From: Spirochaetota bacterium
GTDB taxonomy: Bacteria > Spirochaetota > Spirochaetia > Treponematales > Rectinemataceae
Reading direction: 5' to 3'
DNA length: 64,000 nt
NCBI GenBank assembly: GCA_029265255.1
Contig: JAJUJQ010000002.1
Location: 278,646 to 342,645, forward strand
In this document: piece after piece, positions 26,007-34,085 of the stretch
How positions within the stretch are numbered: position 1 is the first letter of the stretch
Layout: each line of letters opens with the position of its first letter
Translations under genes and position numbers: made by a program
Notes under the pieces: generated by a model
What the model was told of the DNA's origin: nothing
The model's input: only the letters and a program-made list of their open reading frames with translations
Databases searched by the model: none

Positions 26007-27011
26007 ATGAAAAAAGCTATGCTCATGCTTGTCGTCGCGGCACTCATCGCAGCACCTGCTTTTGCGCAGTTCAGAGTGGGTCTTGTGACCGACGTCGGCG
26101 GCATCGATGACAAATCGTTCAATCAGGGTACTTGGGAAGGCATCGTCCGCTTCGCCCAGGACTACAAGCTGGCAAAAGGGAATTACAAATATCTGCAGTC
26201 AACCGCAGAGGCGGATTATGTCCCCAACCTGTCGACATTCGCGGATGAGGGACTCAACCTGATCATTGCCCCCGGATTCCTCTTCGAGAAGGCTATGACC
26301 GAAGTTGCGACCAACTATCCAGCTCGCAAATTCCTCATCATCGACTCAGTCGTCGCGAAGCCCAATGTCGCGAGCGCCGTCTTTGCTGAGCATGAAGGGT
26401 CCTTCCTGGTCGGCGTGGCAGCCGGTCTCAGGGCCAAAGCCGATGGCAAGAATGTCGTAGGTTTCATTGGTGGCATGCAGTTCCCGCTCATCGAGAAATT
26501 CCAGGCCGGCTTCGAGCAGGGCGTCAGGGCCGTATTCCCCGAGTGCAAGATCCTTGTGGACTATGCGGGCGACTTTGCCGCGCCGGACAAGGGCCAGGCT
26601 CTTGCTCAGAAGCAGTTCAACGCGGGCGCCTATATCATCTTCCATGCTGCGGGCGGCACGGGTAACGGACTCATCAAAGAGGCCAAGGAGCGCTCACAGA
26701 AAGGCGACATCCGCTGGGCTATCGGCGTCGACAAGGATCAGTATGCCGATGGCATCTACAGTGGCAACAAGTCCGCGGTTCTCACCTCCATGATGAAGCG
26801 TGTTGACGTTGCGGCCTATGATGTCTGCAAGATGACGATGGAAGGCAAGTTCCCCGGCGGACAGACCCTCGTGTTCAAAGTAGCGAACAAGGGTGTCGGC
26901 ATCCCCGAGAAGAACCCCAACCTCTCCGACGACATCGTCAAGAAGGTGAAGGAGTACGAGGCTCAGATCGCCTCCGGCAAGCTCGTGGTCTCCGAGGTTC
27001 CCAAGAAATAA
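26007..27011 (+). CDS. BMP family ABC transporter substrate-binding protein (nucleoside type)
   Basis: A 334-residue exported binding protein of the BMP/PnrA/TmpC family, which in spirochaetes binds purine nucleosides. A signal peptide (MKKAMLMLVVAALIAAPAFA) is followed by FRVGLVTDVGGIDDKSFNQG, the family hallmark that contains the nucleoside-contacting Asp and Asn positions. No lipobox Cys is present, unlike the lipoprotein TmpC, so it should be free in the periplasm. AGGAGG lies six bases upstream of ATG 26007. Its probable permease/ATPase genes are ~7 kb downstream, not adjacent. A strong terminator follows. Confidence 0.88.
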   Translation: MKKAMLMLVVAALIAAPAFAQFRVGLVTDVGGIDDKSFNQGTWEGIVRFAQDYKLAKGNYKYLQSTAEADYVPNLSTFADEGLNLIIAPGFLFEKAMTEVATNYPARKFLIIDSVVAKPNVASAVFAEHEGSFLVGVAAGLRAKADGKNVVGFIGGMQFPLIEKFQAGFEQGVRAVFPECKILVDYAGDFAAPDKGQALAQKQFNAGAYIIFHAAGGTGNGLIKEAKERSQKGDIRWAIGVDKDQYADGIYSGNKSAVLTSMMKRVDVAAYDVCKMTMEGKFPGGQTLVFKVANKGVGIPEKNPNLSDDIVKKVKEYEAQIASGKLVVSEVPKK

Positions 27012-27037
27012 CCCCAAGGCTTCACTGAATTGAACTG

Positions 27038-27072
27038 AAGGCGGGCGTGCGAAGGCATGCCCGCCTTTTTTT
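27038..27072 (+). terminator. Rho-independent terminator after the BMP gene
   Basis: The arms AAGGCGGGC and GCCCGCCTT, extended inwards by a G-T wobble and three pairs around a GAAG loop, are followed by a run of seven T. It is a textbook intrinsic terminator isolating the BMP gene from pstS. Confidence 0.9.
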
Positions 27073-27202
27073 CAGCCCTTCCGGCGCGATTTAATCATTT
27101 TCTAACCAAATTCAGAAATTCCCTTCATCTTGCCCGAGCAGAATCGACGCAGCGATGGGATGGAGATTTCAGGCTATTCTCTCCCAACGCACAGGAGGTT
27201 TT

Positions 27203-28252
27203 ATGAATCAGCGAATTCGACATGCGCGGCATGGCCTTGTGCTCGTGCTGATGCTGCTTTTCATGACCGGCATGGCTTTCGGTCAATCTCTTCTCGGCTC
27301 TGGGGCTACGTTCCCTGCACCAGCCTACACACGGATGTTCGATGAGTACGCGAAGCTCACCGGCATCAAGGTAAACTACCAGGCGATTGGTTCGTCTGGC
27401 GGCCTCAAGAATATCGCCGACAGAGTAGTGGATTTTGGGGGTTCCGATTCCTTCATCAAAGATGCTGATTTCAGCAAGTATCCAGCGCCGGTGGTACACA
27501 TCCCAACAGTCATTGGGGCTGTAGTGGTTACCTATAATCTTCCGGGCAACCCGGTACTGCGATTGACCGGCTCGGTCATCGCGGACATCTATCTGGGCAA
27601 GATCACCAAATGGAATGATCCGGCAATCACCTCGCTCAATCCTTCTCTTACCCTTCCCAAGACTGCCATTATCCCTGTCTATCGTTCGGATGGGTCGGGG
27701 ACGACCTTCAATTTTACTGCCTATCTCAGCGAGATCAGCGCTGAGTGGAAGTCGCGAGTCGGCAATGCCAACTCTGTGAACTGGCCGGCTGGCCTTGGAG
27801 CGGCGCAGAACGCAGGTGTTGCGGGGGCCGTCAAGCAGACACCGGGCAGCATTGGGTATATCGAGCTCGCATATGCAATTCAGAATAATATGCCGGTTGC
27901 CATGATTCAGAATGCCAAGGGCGAATGGATCGAACCCATGCTCGAATCCATCTCCGCCGCTGCAGCCGGAGCCTTCCCTGCCGACTCCCGCATCCTTCTA
28001 GTCAACACCGACGCGCAGAAAGGCTACCCCATCAGCGCCCTGACATGGATTGTTGTGTACAAGGAACAGAATTACGCTGGCCGGAGGCGGGAGCGCGCGG
28101 AACAACTGGTCAAGCTGCTCTGGTGGATGGTGCACGAAGGGCAAAGCCTTGTCACATCGCTAGACTACGCGCCCCTTCCTCCTCCCGCTGTCAAGGTTGC
28201 AGAACAGATTATCAAGAGCATCACTTGGGAAGGGAAGCCGCTCATGAAATAG
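27203..28252 (+). CDS. pstS: Phosphate ABC transporter substrate-binding protein
   Basis: A 349-residue exported phosphate-binding protein. After a signal peptide ending GMAFGQ, the mature protein begins LLGSGATFPAPAYTRMFDEY, and has NYQAIGSSGG and FGGSD, which contact phosphate, then YRSDGSGTTFNFTAYL. These are the canonical PstS blocks. ATG 27203 has AGGAGG upstream (CACAGGAGGTTTT). No Pho-box matching the E. coli consensus was found by eye in the 190 bp upstream. A hairpin separates it from pstC. Confidence 0.93.
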   Translation: MNQRIRHARHGLVLVLMLLFMTGMAFGQSLLGSGATFPAPAYTRMFDEYAKLTGIKVNYQAIGSSGGLKNIADRVVDFGGSDSFIKDADFSKYPAPVVHIPTVIGAVVVTYNLPGNPVLRLTGSVIADIYLGKITKWNDPAITSLNPSLTLPKTAIIPVYRSDGSGTTFNFTAYLSEISAEWKSRVGNANSVNWPAGLGAAQNAGVAGAVKQTPGSIGYIELAYAIQNNMPVAMIQNAKGEWIEPMLESISAAAAGAFPADSRILLVNTDAQKGYPISALTWIVVYKEQNYAGRRRERAEQLVKLLWWMVHEGQSLVTSLDYAPLPPPAVKVAEQIIKSITWEGKPLMK

Positions 28253-28263
28253 CAGGATCCATG

Positions 28264-28298
28264 CGACGCACGCCTGCAGGGAATGCGGGCGTGCGTCG
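28264..28298 (+). repeat. Intercistronic hairpin between pstS and pstC
   Basis: The perfect 11-bp arms CGACGCACGCC and GGCGTGCGTCG surround a 13-base loop, followed by GCCTTTATT. It could work as a partial terminator or RNA stabiliser so that PstS exceeds the permease. Confidence 0.8.
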
Positions 28299-28348
28299 GC
28301 CTTTATTGGAACCACAAGGGTGCGGATTCACAACAGGAAGACAATGAC

Positions 28349-29221
28349 ATGAACGACAGGATATTCAGACGTATGCTCGCGGTTGGTGCGGTACTCATCA
28401 TCGCGACGTTTGTTGGTGTCATCATCACACTCGGCCAGCAAGCGTGGCCTCTATTTCAAAGTGAAGGTGGAGGGTTTCTTACCGGGACTGAATGGAATCC
28501 CGTTACCTCTCGATTTGGCGCGTTACCCTTCATGCTAGGCACTGTCCTGACCTCACTTCTTGCGCTGATGCTCGCCATTCCATTTTCACTGGGAACCGGC
28601 ATTCTGCTAGGAGAATATATTTCGCACCCTAGTCTGCGAACTTTCCTGAACACCATGGTCAATGTTATCGCATCCATCCCTTCGGTCGTCTTTGGCCTGT
28701 GGGGCATTGATGTTATTGTGCCTCGCGTCAGAGCGCTGGCGCTCCGTGTCGGCGCGCCTCCGTATGGCTCTGGTATCCTGTCAGCCTCTTTGGTCCTTGC
28801 CATCATGATTATCCCCTACATGACCTCGATGACCCGCGAAGCACTCAGGAATGTTCCGTCAGCCTTACGCGAAGGAGCGTATGCGCTTGGCCTGACCAAG
28901 TACGAAGTCATTACTGGTGTTTCGGTTCCAGGCGCATGGCAGGGGATCTCTGCGGGGATTCTGTTATCGCTCGGCCGGGCTCTTGGCGAAACCATGGCTG
29001 TCACCATGCTGATCGGCAATGCCACGCGCATTCCCACCTCGCTGTTTTCGCTGGGGAATACCATCGCCAGCGTTATTGCCTCGCAGTTCAACGAAGCCGC
29101 GAGCGACCTGCACCGCGCGGCCATGATGGCGCTTGCGCTCCTTCTGCTTGTCATCACCATGGCTGCGGGCTGGGTCGGGCGAACGCTCATGCGAAAGGAT
29201 ACGATGGCATATGGGCGATAA
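28349..29221 (+). CDS. pstC: Phosphate ABC transporter permease PstC
   Basis: A 290-residue inner-membrane permease with six helices. EALRNVPSALREGAYALGLTKYEV (split block around residues 168-190) is the EAA-type loop of PstC, and ALGETMAVTMLIGNA is the conserved C-terminal block. ATG 28349 has AGGAAG eight bases upstream; a longer frame would begin within the hairpin region. It overlaps pstA. Confidence 0.92.
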   Translation: MNDRIFRRMLAVGAVLIIATFVGVIITLGQQAWPLFQSEGGGFLTGTEWNPVTSRFGALPFMLGTVLTSLLALMLAIPFSLGTGILLGEYISHPSLRTFLNTMVNVIASIPSVVFGLWGIDVIVPRVRALALRVGAPPYGSGILSASLVLAIMIIPYMTSMTREALRNVPSALREGAYALGLTKYEVITGVSVPGAWQGISAGILLSLGRALGETMAVTMLIGNATRIPTSLFSLGNTIASVIASQFNEAASDLHRAAMMALALLLLVITMAAGWVGRTLMRKDTMAYGR

Positions 29222-30086
29222 AATTCTAATGCGTGATGATTCAGACAGGCGCAGTTCCAGTCGCTACGCGTCTCGCAAAACTGCCAACCGACTGTTCGGT
29301 TTTGCTATTGCGGTACCTGCCGCCATGGTGCTTGCGTTGCTGGTGTTGATTATCGGAAGGATCCTGATAAAAGGTTTTGCGGCCTTGAATCTCGATTTTT
29401 TCACGCAATCACAAAAGCCGTTTGGAGAACCTGGCGGTGGCATCGTGCACGCTATCATCGGATCGCTGCTGTTGCTTGCGGGAGCCGCGGTGATCACAAT
29501 CCCGTTGGCTCTTCTCGCAAGTCTTTATCTATACGAGCATAAAAACTCGCAGAAATCCCGGGTGCTGGCCGCTGCAATGAGTACCTTGCAGGGGTTGCCG
29601 TCGATAGTTATCGGTGTGGTGATCTACGCCTGGATTGTCGTTCCGTCGCGCGGGTTTTCAGCCATCGCCGGCTCAACGGCTCTCTCCATCGTCATGCTTC
29701 CTATCATGACAACCATCATGAAGGAATCATTTGACATGGTGCCGCCTTCATATATGGAGGGTGCGCTTGCGCTCGGCGTTCCCCGATGGAGGGCACTCAC
29801 CGGTGTGCTCATTCCCGCCGCGCGATCGGGGATCAAAGAATCGATTGGGCTTGGTGTAGCCCGCGCGGCCGGGGAAACCGCCCCCCTTCTGTTTACGGCA
29901 TTCGGAAGTCCTTATTTGAGTTTCAATATTGCTGGCCCTGTATCATCATTGCCGCTTGTGATCTATGAGTATATCAAGAGTCCGTATGAGGATTGGCATC
30001 AGAAAGCATGGGGCGCGGCCTTGCTCCTTGTGCTTTTCATCTTCAGCCTGAACATGCTCACCGGCATGAAAAGAAATAACGAATGA
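29211..30086 (+). CDS. pstA: Phosphate ABC transporter permease PstA
   Basis: A 291-residue permease partner of PstC. The loop ESFDMVPPSYMEGALALGVPRW (residues about 168-190, read in two parts) and GVARAAGETAPLLFTAFG are PstA signatures. ATG 29211 overlaps the pstC stop by 11 bp; ATG 29229 is an alternative. No pstB ATPase or phoU gene follows: the next gene is a sugar-binding protein. The ATP-hydrolysing subunit must be encoded elsewhere. Confidence 0.92.
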   Translation: MGDKILMRDDSDRRSSSRYASRKTANRLFGFAIAVPAAMVLALLVLIIGRILIKGFAALNLDFFTQSQKPFGEPGGGIVHAIIGSLLLLAGAAVITIPLALLASLYLYEHKNSQKSRVLAAAMSTLQGLPSIVIGVVIYAWIVVPSRGFSAIAGSTALSIVMLPIMTTIMKESFDMVPPSYMEGALALGVPRWRALTGVLIPAARSGIKESIGLGVARAAGETAPLLFTAFGSPYLSFNIAGPVSSLPLVIYEYIKSPYEDWHQKAWGAALLLVLFIFSLNMLTGMKRNNE

Positions 30087-30212
30087 ATTTTTCATTGCGC
30101 GCTGGCTTCTTCCATTGTAAAATTATACCTGCATGACTCTCCGCGACAGAAGGTGTTAGCCAAGGAATATTGACGCGCGACTCTGTCCGGAATTGATCAA
30201 GGAGGTTCTGTG

Positions 30213-31517
30213 ATGAAACGTGCAGGTGCCGCGTTGATGTTCGTCCTGATCTTTGCGGGTATCGCGTATGCCCAGGCGCCAGTTGTTCCAGGGCTTGCTG
30301 GCAGAAAAATCACCATCGATCTCTGGACCCATGAGGATCCAAACCGCTCGGTGCTGGAAAAAGGGTTCATTGCTGAATTCATGGCTGCCAATCCAGGCAT
30401 TACGGTCAACTACGTCACCTATCCGTCAAACCGGATCTTCGAAGCCCTGACCACCGCTTTTGCCGCGAATCAGGGGCCTGACATTTTCAATGTCTCGATT
30501 GGCAACGCTGTTTCCTTCTTGGATAATGGCCGCATCGCGCCTATCGATTATAAAGCGCTGGGGTATCGCGGCCCAAAAGATGTCGAGGACGACTATCTTC
30601 CCGGCATGCTCGAGGCGGTTACACGTGATGGCGAAATCTATGGCCTTCCGCTCGAAATTACCAACATGTGCCTCTTTGTGAACAAAAAGATGTTCCGTGA
30701 AGCCGGCCTAGATCCCGAGAAGGACGTGCCTCGTACCTGGGAAGACCTGATCACCCTTTCCGAGAAGATCGTCAAGCGCGATGGTCAGATCATTACCAGG
30801 CGAGGCTTCGATTTCCGCTACGACGCCTATCCCAATCTCTTCATCCCGATGGTGGAGCAGTTGGGCGGTGAATACGTCTCCAAGGACGGCAAGAAAGCAA
30901 TCATTGGAGACGAAGCCTGGCTCAAGGCATTAACCTGGATGAAGGAGCTCGGGCCGAGCGGAAAGAACCTTGGTTCCCCGACTTACGCTGCGGCGCGAAC
31001 CGAATTTGACAAGAATAACGGTACCGTCGCCATGTCGTTCTCCGGCCTCTACCAGGAAGCACGGATGAAGGCCGCGAACCCGGCCTTCTACAACTCCGGC
31101 GACTGGATGGTCGTTCCCTTCCCCCAGTGGAAGGATGCCAAAAAGAAAGTGACCGCAAACTATTCCGGACACTACTACATGGTGAATGCTCAGTCCTCCA
31201 AGATTGAGCAGCAAGTGGCGTGGATGCTGGTAAAATACATGCTGGATCATGCCGATCAGTACCTCGACAAAGTCGCCATTGTCCAGCCTATGAAGAAACT
31301 GTTCGATTCGGCTACCTTCAAGAGCATGCCCTATTCGGACGTTTTCATGAAGGACTTTGCTAACGCTAAAATTGTCTATGTCGGCAAGGGGAGCGCACAG
31401 CTTTCTACTCTGCTGAGCGAGACAATCAAGAGTGTCATGGTTGGGGGTGTCGATCCAAAGGCAGCGCTTGAGAAACTGCGCAAGGACGCGCAAGCCGCCC
31501 TTGACGCCGCTGATTGA
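30213..31517 (+). CDS. Extracellular solute-binding protein, family 1 (sugar ABC importer)
   Basis: A ~434-residue exported binding protein of the MalE/UgpB class. The signal peptide MKRAGAALMFVLIFAGIAYA ends at AQAP. ITIDLWTHEDPNRS and the TAFAANQGPDIFNVSIGN block are typical of family 1 binding proteins, followed by Gly-Leu-Pro contact (IYGLPLEITN). The ligand is a sugar or sugar derivative, not resolved. ATG 30213 has GGAGG seven bases upstream; the GTG at 30210 is too close. Two permeases and a HAD phosphatase follow on the same strand. Confidence 0.9.
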   Translation: MKRAGAALMFVLIFAGIAYAQAPVVPGLAGRKITIDLWTHEDPNRSVLEKGFIAEFMAANPGITVNYVTYPSNRIFEALTTAFAANQGPDIFNVSIGNAVSFLDNGRIAPIDYKALGYRGPKDVEDDYLPGMLEAVTRDGEIYGLPLEITNMCLFVNKKMFREAGLDPEKDVPRTWEDLITLSEKIVKRDGQIITRRGFDFRYDAYPNLFIPMVEQLGGEYVSKDGKKAIIGDEAWLKALTWMKELGPSGKNLGSPTYAAARTEFDKNNGTVAMSFSGLYQEARMKAANPAFYNSGDWMVVPFPQWKDAKKKVTANYSGHYYMVNAQSSKIEQQVAWMLVKYMLDHADQYLDKVAIVQPMKKLFDSATFKSMPYSDVFMKDFANAKIVYVGKGSAQLSTLLSETIKSVMVGGVDPKAALEKLRKDAQAALDAAD

Positions 31518-31525
31518 TCTGAATG

Positions 31526-31561
31526 TACAGCCCTGCGATCCATGACCTTCGCAGGGCTGTA
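31526..31561 (+). repeat. Intercistronic hairpin after the sugar-binding protein gene
   Basis: A perfect 13-bp inverted repeat, TACAGCCCTGCGA and TCGCAGGGCTGTA, with a ten-base loop lies nine bases after the stop and ~36 bp before the permease start. There is no T-tract. Confidence 0.82.
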
Positions 31562-31597
31562 TCGCGCCATTGTTGCTGCACGGAACCTTGCATATCG

Positions 31598-32506
31598 ATG
31601 AAGGCATACTATCGTCATTCGCTTGAGCGTAAAAGAAATCGCTGGGGATGGCTTTTTGTCCTCCCTGGTGTCATGTTCTTTGCGACCTTTTCGCTGTATC
31701 CGGTTTTAAACGCCATTTGGACCTCGTTTCACAACAAAAAGCTGCTGTCGCTGAGGCCTCCGCGCTTCGTTGGCTTTCAGAACTACATCCAGGTCCTGAA
31801 CTCGCCGGATTTCTGGAATTCATTGCGCGCGTCGGCGGTCTTTTGTCTTGGGGTTTTCATTCCAGTATTTTTTGGAGCGCTGTTGTTCGGTATCCTCATC
31901 GCGGGCAGAAAGCGTGGCCGGCGGTTCTTCCAGATGGCGCTGTATTCGCCGGCTATTCTTTCCTCAGTCGTTACTGCGAGCGTTTGGCTTCTGTTGTTCG
32001 ATCCAAGGGGATTGGCAAACCAGTTCGTCAATGCGCTCCTCGGTACCGCTGGGGTTGATCACCACTGGCTTTCCGATCCGCTCATGGTCCAATTCTCGAC
32101 TATTTTGGTCTATGTCTGGAAAACGATTGGGTATTATACCATTCTGTTTGTCACAGGCATCGGCAAGATCCCCTCAAGTGTCATCGAGGCATCCATGATC
32201 GATGGTGCGAATGCGTGGCAGCGTCTGACCCGCATCACGCTGCCGCTCTTACGGCCAACCATGGCTCTTGTGTCGGTTATGATTTTCATCAGTAGCCTCA
32301 AGACATTTTCCACGCAGTACCTGTTTACCCAGCGAGGGGCGCCGCTTGCACCTATCAATGTGCTCACGCTGAGCATCTACCGGACGGCACTAACAGAGCA
32401 GAATCTGGGAAAGGCGAGCGTCATGAGCCTCATTCTTTTCGCGATACTCCTGACGCTGTCGTGGCTGCAGATCAAGGCAGGCGGCAGGGGAGAGGACCTC
32501 GAATGA
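31598..32506 (+). CDS. Sugar ABC transporter permease (MalF/UgpA type)
   Basis: A 302-residue permease with six membrane helices, starting RNRWGWLFVLPGVMFFATFS. The coupling loop is EASMIDGANAWQRLTRITLPLL (around residues 195-216), the EAA motif of MalF-type permeases. It pairs with the following MalG-type protein. The ribosome site is weak (GGAACC), which suits low-level synthesis relative to the binding protein. Its stop overlaps the next start (ATGA). Confidence 0.9.
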   Translation: MKAYYRHSLERKRNRWGWLFVLPGVMFFATFSLYPVLNAIWTSFHNKKLLSLRPPRFVGFQNYIQVLNSPDFWNSLRASAVFCLGVFIPVFFGALLFGILIAGRKRGRRFFQMALYSPAILSSVVTASVWLLLFDPRGLANQFVNALLGTAGVDHHWLSDPLMVQFSTILVYVWKTIGYYTILFVTGIGKIPSSVIEASMIDGANAWQRLTRITLPLLRPTMALVSVMIFISSLKTFSTQYLFTQRGAPLAPINVLTLSIYRTALTEQNLGKASVMSLILFAILLTLSWLQIKAGGRGEDLE

Positions 32507-33381
32507 ACCACCGGATTCTTTCATCACCCTACCGCCGCAGTATTCTTCTGCATAGAACAGGGGGCATCCTCGCCGCGGCGGTGCTCGTCGCGGCCTGTCT
32601 TGTCGCCCTCATTCCCTTCGCGTTCATGCTCGGCGCTTCGCTCATGCCAGGCACCGAGGTGACCACCATTCCTTATCGATGGATACCCGAAACGCCTCTC
32701 TGGTCCAACTATCTGCGAGCGTTGAAGGGAGTGGACGGCTCATGGATCTATCTGCGGAATATCCTCAACTCCTTCATCGTGTCTTCATCGGTCGCCATCT
32801 CGTCGGTCGTGCTTGCCTCTCTGACCGGATACGGGCTTGCGAAATTTGCCTTCAAAGGAAGGGACGTGGTCTTCATGGCTATCATGGGGACCATGATGAT
32901 TCCTTTCGAAACCGTCATGATTCCTCTTTATCTGACCGCGGTGAAAATGGGACTACAGAATCGGCTCATCGGCCTCATTCTGCCATTCCTGACGAGCGCG
33001 TTTGGTGTGTTCCTCATGCGCCAGTACTTGCTCGGATTCCCGGACGAACTTCTGGACGCGGCACGTATCGACGGATGCTCAGAGCCTCAAATTTTCCGCA
33101 GCATTGTGTTCCGCAACGCATCGCCCGCTATTGCCACCCTCGCCATCCTTGCATTCCGCGGGCAGTGGGATAACCTGCTGTGGCCGCTGCTCATGGTTCA
33201 GAAAGACGAGCTCAAGACAATTCCCTTGTACATAGTCCGCTTTACCTCGGAAATGAGCACTGACGAAGGCGCCATGATGGCCGTGGCGGTCATCGCTGCG
33301 CTTCCTGTCTTCGTTCTTTTCTTTACCATGTCGAAGTACTTTCTGCGGGGCGCGGGAATCTACACGGGGAGCAAAACGTGA
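32503..33381 (+). CDS. Sugar ABC transporter permease (MalG/UgpE type)
   Basis: A 292-residue permease with six helices. The EAA loop reads DAARIDGCSEPQIFRSIVF (about residues 186-204), with the usual G and D positions. It starts at 32503 with GGAG upstream and overlaps the preceding permease. The following HAD gene begins at a GTG within its stop. No ABC ATPase gene accompanies the pair. Confidence 0.9.
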   Translation: MNHRILSSPYRRSILLHRTGGILAAAVLVAACLVALIPFAFMLGASLMPGTEVTTIPYRWIPETPLWSNYLRALKGVDGSWIYLRNILNSFIVSSSVAISSVVLASLTGYGLAKFAFKGRDVVFMAIMGTMMIPFETVMIPLYLTAVKMGLQNRLIGLILPFLTSAFGVFLMRQYLLGFPDELLDAARIDGCSEPQIFRSIVFRNASPAIATLAILAFRGQWDNLLWPLLMVQKDELKTIPLYIVRFTSEMSTDEGAMMAVAVIAALPVFVLFFTMSKYFLRGAGIYTGSKT

Positions 33382-33992
33382 GCGAACGACCTGGCGATGG
33401 TACAGTATCTCCTTTTCGCCTCTATATCTTCGATGAAGGAGGCGTGCTCATTCGCCGGCATATGATCATGGCGGAGGTTGCTACCGCGCTCAGCCTTTCG
33501 CATGATGAGCTGCGCAGCCTTTTGCCTCCTGATATCAGCTTGCTCGCTCGTGGCTACATCGACAGCAATGAATTCTGGCGACGATTCTCTTCCCGTACGG
33601 GTATCGTCCCTTCCGAAAACTATCTTGAGACCTTGTTCAATCCAGTCAGGGACGAACCGACCTTCGCGATAGTACGGAGGCTCGCCCGGCACCACCGTGT
33701 CGTGTGCGGCACCAATACCATTGACTGTCACCACGAGATCAACATCCGTCTCGGCATGTACGAGCCTTTCCACGCCGTCTACGCCTCGCACCTCATGCAC
33801 GTCGCAAAACCCGACCCCGATTTCTGGCGCTATATTCTGCGCGCCGAAGGGGTGCATCCTGAAGAAGCATTTTTTACGGACGACAGCCAGGAAAACGTGG
33901 ACGCCGCGCTCGCGCTGGGAATTCACGCGCGGCTCTACACCGACGCGGAATCTCTGGCGCGCCAATTGCGGGACTGCGGCGCGCCGATCTGA
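33378..33992 (+). CDS. HAD-like hydrolase (YihX-like branch)
   Basis: A 204-residue haloacid dehalogenase-fold protein. Motif I is YIFDEGGVLI with nucleophile Asp19; the usual second Asp is Gly21, as in the 'FDxGGV' branch. Motif II is CGTNTID, the Lys lies in VAKPDPDFW, and motif IV is FFTDDSQENV. These enzymes usually dephosphorylate sugar phosphates or nucleotides. It starts at GTG 33378 with GGGGAG upstream, inside the permease stop, so it probably acts on the imported sugar. Substrate is inferred. Confidence 0.82.
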   Translation: MSERPGDGTVSPFRLYIFDEGGVLIRRHMIMAEVATALSLSHDELRSLLPPDISLLARGYIDSNEFWRRFSSRTGIVPSENYLETLFNPVRDEPTFAIVRRLARHHRVVCGTNTIDCHHEINIRLGMYEPFHAVYASHLMHVAKPDPDFWRYILRAEGVHPEEAFFTDDSQENVDAALALGIHARLYTDAESLARQLRDCGAPI

Positions 33993-34046
33993 TGCAGCTC
34001 AAGCTCGGACGCGCCCAAATTCCATCTGGCACAAGGGGTCATCGCG

Positions 34047-34055
34047 TGATATACT
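34047..34055 (+). promoter_or_regulatory. Possible extended -10 promoter for the nucleoside ABC operon
   Basis: TGATATACT (34047-34055) fits an extended -10 element and lies ~30 bp upstream of the start codon. No convincing -35 box is seen. Confidence 0.35.
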
Positions 34056-34085
34056 CGTTTATTATCCAAATCCAGGGGGTTGCAG

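Noticed and set aside
27073..27202. Possible Pho-box in front of pstS
   Set aside because: No pair of TGTCA-like or TTAACA-like repeats at regular spacing could be found by eye.
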